From contig JADHYX010000239.1 in assembly GCA_027604685.1 (NCBI GenBank), positions 1 to 33,286 on the forward strand: a stretch of DNA of 33,286 bases, written 5' to 3'. The notes under the pieces are model-generated. The model saw nothing but the letters and a program-made list of their open reading frames with translations, made no database searches and was not told where the DNA came from. A program made the translations under genes and the position numbers. Below, piece by piece: positions 32,025-33,286 of the stretch (position 1 is the first letter of the stretch; every line of letters starts with the position of its first letter). This DNA is from Lobulomyces angularis. Taxonomy: Eukaryota > Chytridiomycota > Chytridiomycetes > Lobulomycetales > Lobulomycetaceae.

Positions 32025-32179
32025 AAAGTTTAAAATTTAGTTACATATATATATATATTATGTATATGTTGACAAAAAAAAAATTAGATTATAATATATT
32101 TTACATATATATATATTAAAAAAAAAATTAATTAAAAACACAAAAAAAAAAAATAAATATATTGAAAAAAAATTTAAAA
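32025..32179. other. convergent 3' spacer
   Basis: 155 bp between the stop codons of NUDCD1 and DCN1, with two ATATATATAT tracts (about 32045 and 32105) and A runs. Poly(A) signals of both genes probably overlap here. Confidence 0.5.
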
Positions 32180-33005
32180 TTATATTCTTTCTCTAGCAAA
32201 CTCAACAAAACCATCAATAACAGTTGGCCAAGATTGATTTTCATCAAAATTACTAAAGTCAGAATCAATCTGCTGAATAAAATCCCAAAGAGACATCCTA
32301 AAAAAAAAAAAAAAGTATATATATTAATAATTAGAATTTTTTATTCTATTATACCAAGGATCTCTTGAAATGGGTCTCTGATATTCTTCCTTTAAATACT
32401 GTATCCAAAGATTTAAATTTTTAAAAAATGGAGGTAACAGCATTTCCCACAAAGCAATTGCAATTTCCAAATCTAAATTTAAAAACAATAATTAAAAATT
32501 TCTTATAATAATAGAATTATAAATTTTCTTTTATTATTATTTACTTAAATTTCTTGAATCTTCTTCTTTTGCGAAATCGAATAAAAAAAAATAAAATTCT
32601 TTAAACTGATCCTTATTTATTAAAATTTCTTGAAATTCAGTTAGCTTTTCCTTAAATTTTTCTATGCTATCGACCCTATTAACATTATGTTAAAAAACTG
32701 AAGAAAAAATTCCATTTATAATTTTTTATTTACCCTAATTCTTCCCAACCTTGAATCCAGCCATCCAGATGAAGTGTACCCATATTTTTTGAATGTAACT
32801 TGTGTGAAATGACCATAGCAATTGGTTCAGAGGAATTAACGCCAAGATCCGAACAAAATTTTTCCAAACCTTCAAAACTGATTATTTTGTTATCTTGACT
32901 TTTTTCAGCGTAATTTAAAAATATATTTGAGATGTTGGTTTTATTTAAATCATCACTTTTTTTTTTTACAATTTTTTTTTTTGAATTCTTGTTAAAATCT
33001 GAAAA
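32180..33005 (-). CDS. DCN1: DCN1-type cullin neddylation co-E3 (5' exon unresolved)
   Basis: Defective-in-cullin-neddylation family; with Rbx1 these proteins promote Nedd8/Rub1 transfer to cullins. Exons (minus): about 33005-32734, 32675-32545, 32472-32355 and 32297-32180; the joins keep phase. The PONY domain is complete: ISFEGLEKFCSDLGV; the Trp-rich LDGWIQGWEELGVDSIEKFK; FKEFYFFLFDFAKEEDSRNL, then NLEIAIALWEML; ISRDPWMSLWDFIQQ; and the C-terminal SWPTVIDGFVEFARE, matching the WPVLIDxFVE cullin-binding signature. Upstream of ISNIFLNYAEKS the chain is Lys-rich and reaches an in-frame TAG at about 33016, with no ATG and no UBA domain. A first exon must lie further upstream, joined at the TTTTCAG (about 33006) or ATAG acceptor, perhaps beyond the window. 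The Lys-rich entry resembles the UBA-less DCUN1D4/5 subtype. Confidence 0.88.
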
Positions 33006-33286
33006 CTATTTTTTTAATTTTTTTTTTATTTTTATTATTTTATAAAAAATGCATTTTTGATTTTAATAAATATTTTAATTATTATTTGTTATTTTATAGT
33101 TAATATCATTATTTATTTTTTTTATACCTCTAAAAAAGAAAAAGATTATTTTTATGTTAAATATTTTTTTTTTTTTTTTTTTTTAGTGGTTGTTAAAAAA
33201 AAATATTTAAAGATAACAAAGGATAGTTTAACAAGAGATAGTAAATAAAAAAAAAACATTTTAGAGATTCACTTTCGGTAAGATGT
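33006..33286. other. 5' side of DCN1: intron or upstream region
   Basis: Extremely A/T-rich. On the minus strand a 5' exon could end at the AGAG|GTATAA site near 33128, and an ATG with a hydrophobic frame (MFFFYLLSLVKLSFVIFKYF) occurs near 33258. Nothing here is firm enough to annotate as an exon. Confidence 0.3.

Noticed and set aside
33057..33248. 63-aa + strand ORF
   Set aside because: Low-complexity Ile/Phe translation of A/T runs on the strand opposite DCN1's upstream region.
1..33286. CRISPR arrays, bacterial operons, plasmid or phage genes
   Set aside because: No regularly spaced repeats were seen. Spliced genes, Pol III tRNAs and eukaryote-only families show that this is nuclear eukaryotic DNA.

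Overview
The window is eukaryotic nuclear DNA. It is very AT-rich, with many long A and T homopolymers, and its genes are cut by many short introns (mostly 36-85 bp, GT...AG). Two Pol III tRNA genes with internal promoters, a dynactin p150 gene, a fungal-type pore membrane nucleoporin (POM152) and a secreted CBM21-like protein point to a fungus. The AT bias, intron density and gene set suggest an early-diverging, zoosporic-type lineage (inference; nothing here fixes the species). A 10-base run of N at 12497-12506 is an assembly gap.

Layout: tRNA-Glu (1-75, +); an unrecognised 571-aa protein in four exons (437-2346, -); an intronless secreted starch/glycan-binding protein (2798-3253, -); a decayed STE20-type kinase relic (about 3661-5560, -); an SLC41/MgtE-type Mg2+ transporter in nine exons (6067-8309, +); a small basic protein (8607-9077, +); a single-pass membrane protein (9742-11314, +); a non-coding, hairpin-rich stretch and the gap (about 11610-12510); two unrecognised + strand ORFs (12576-13235, 13588-13809); dynactin subunit 1 in 21 exons (14204-19682, -); a poorly explained interval holding a hidden small gene (20444-20761, -); an unrecognised 359-aa protein in eight exons (20889-22281, -); POM152 in 13 exons (22430-26643, +); tRNA-Thr beside a cluster of inverted and direct repeats (27067-27716); bleomycin hydrolase/Lap3 in seven exons (28002-29855, -); NUDCD1 (30134/30244-32024, +); and a DCN1-type neddylation ligase (32180 to about 33005, -), whose first exon is not resolved.

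Most long ORFs visible in single frames are only exons. I joined them by hand using splice signals, reading phase and family conservation; every listed exon chain keeps phase. The genes do not form a pathway. Dynactin p150 and NUDCD1 (a NudC/CS-domain protein) both belong to families tied to dynein or chaperone biology, but are not adjacent. Two gene pairs share short divergent promoters (22282-22429; 29856-30133), and NUDCD1/DCN1 are convergent with about 155 bp between stops.

I do not see a clearly new molecular system. The most notable items are the kinase relic, a probable GC-AG intron in dynactin, a small gene missed by ORF calling, the tRNA-associated repeat cluster, a bleomycin hydrolase without its usual C-terminal arm, and homopolymer-linked breaks or splice choices.
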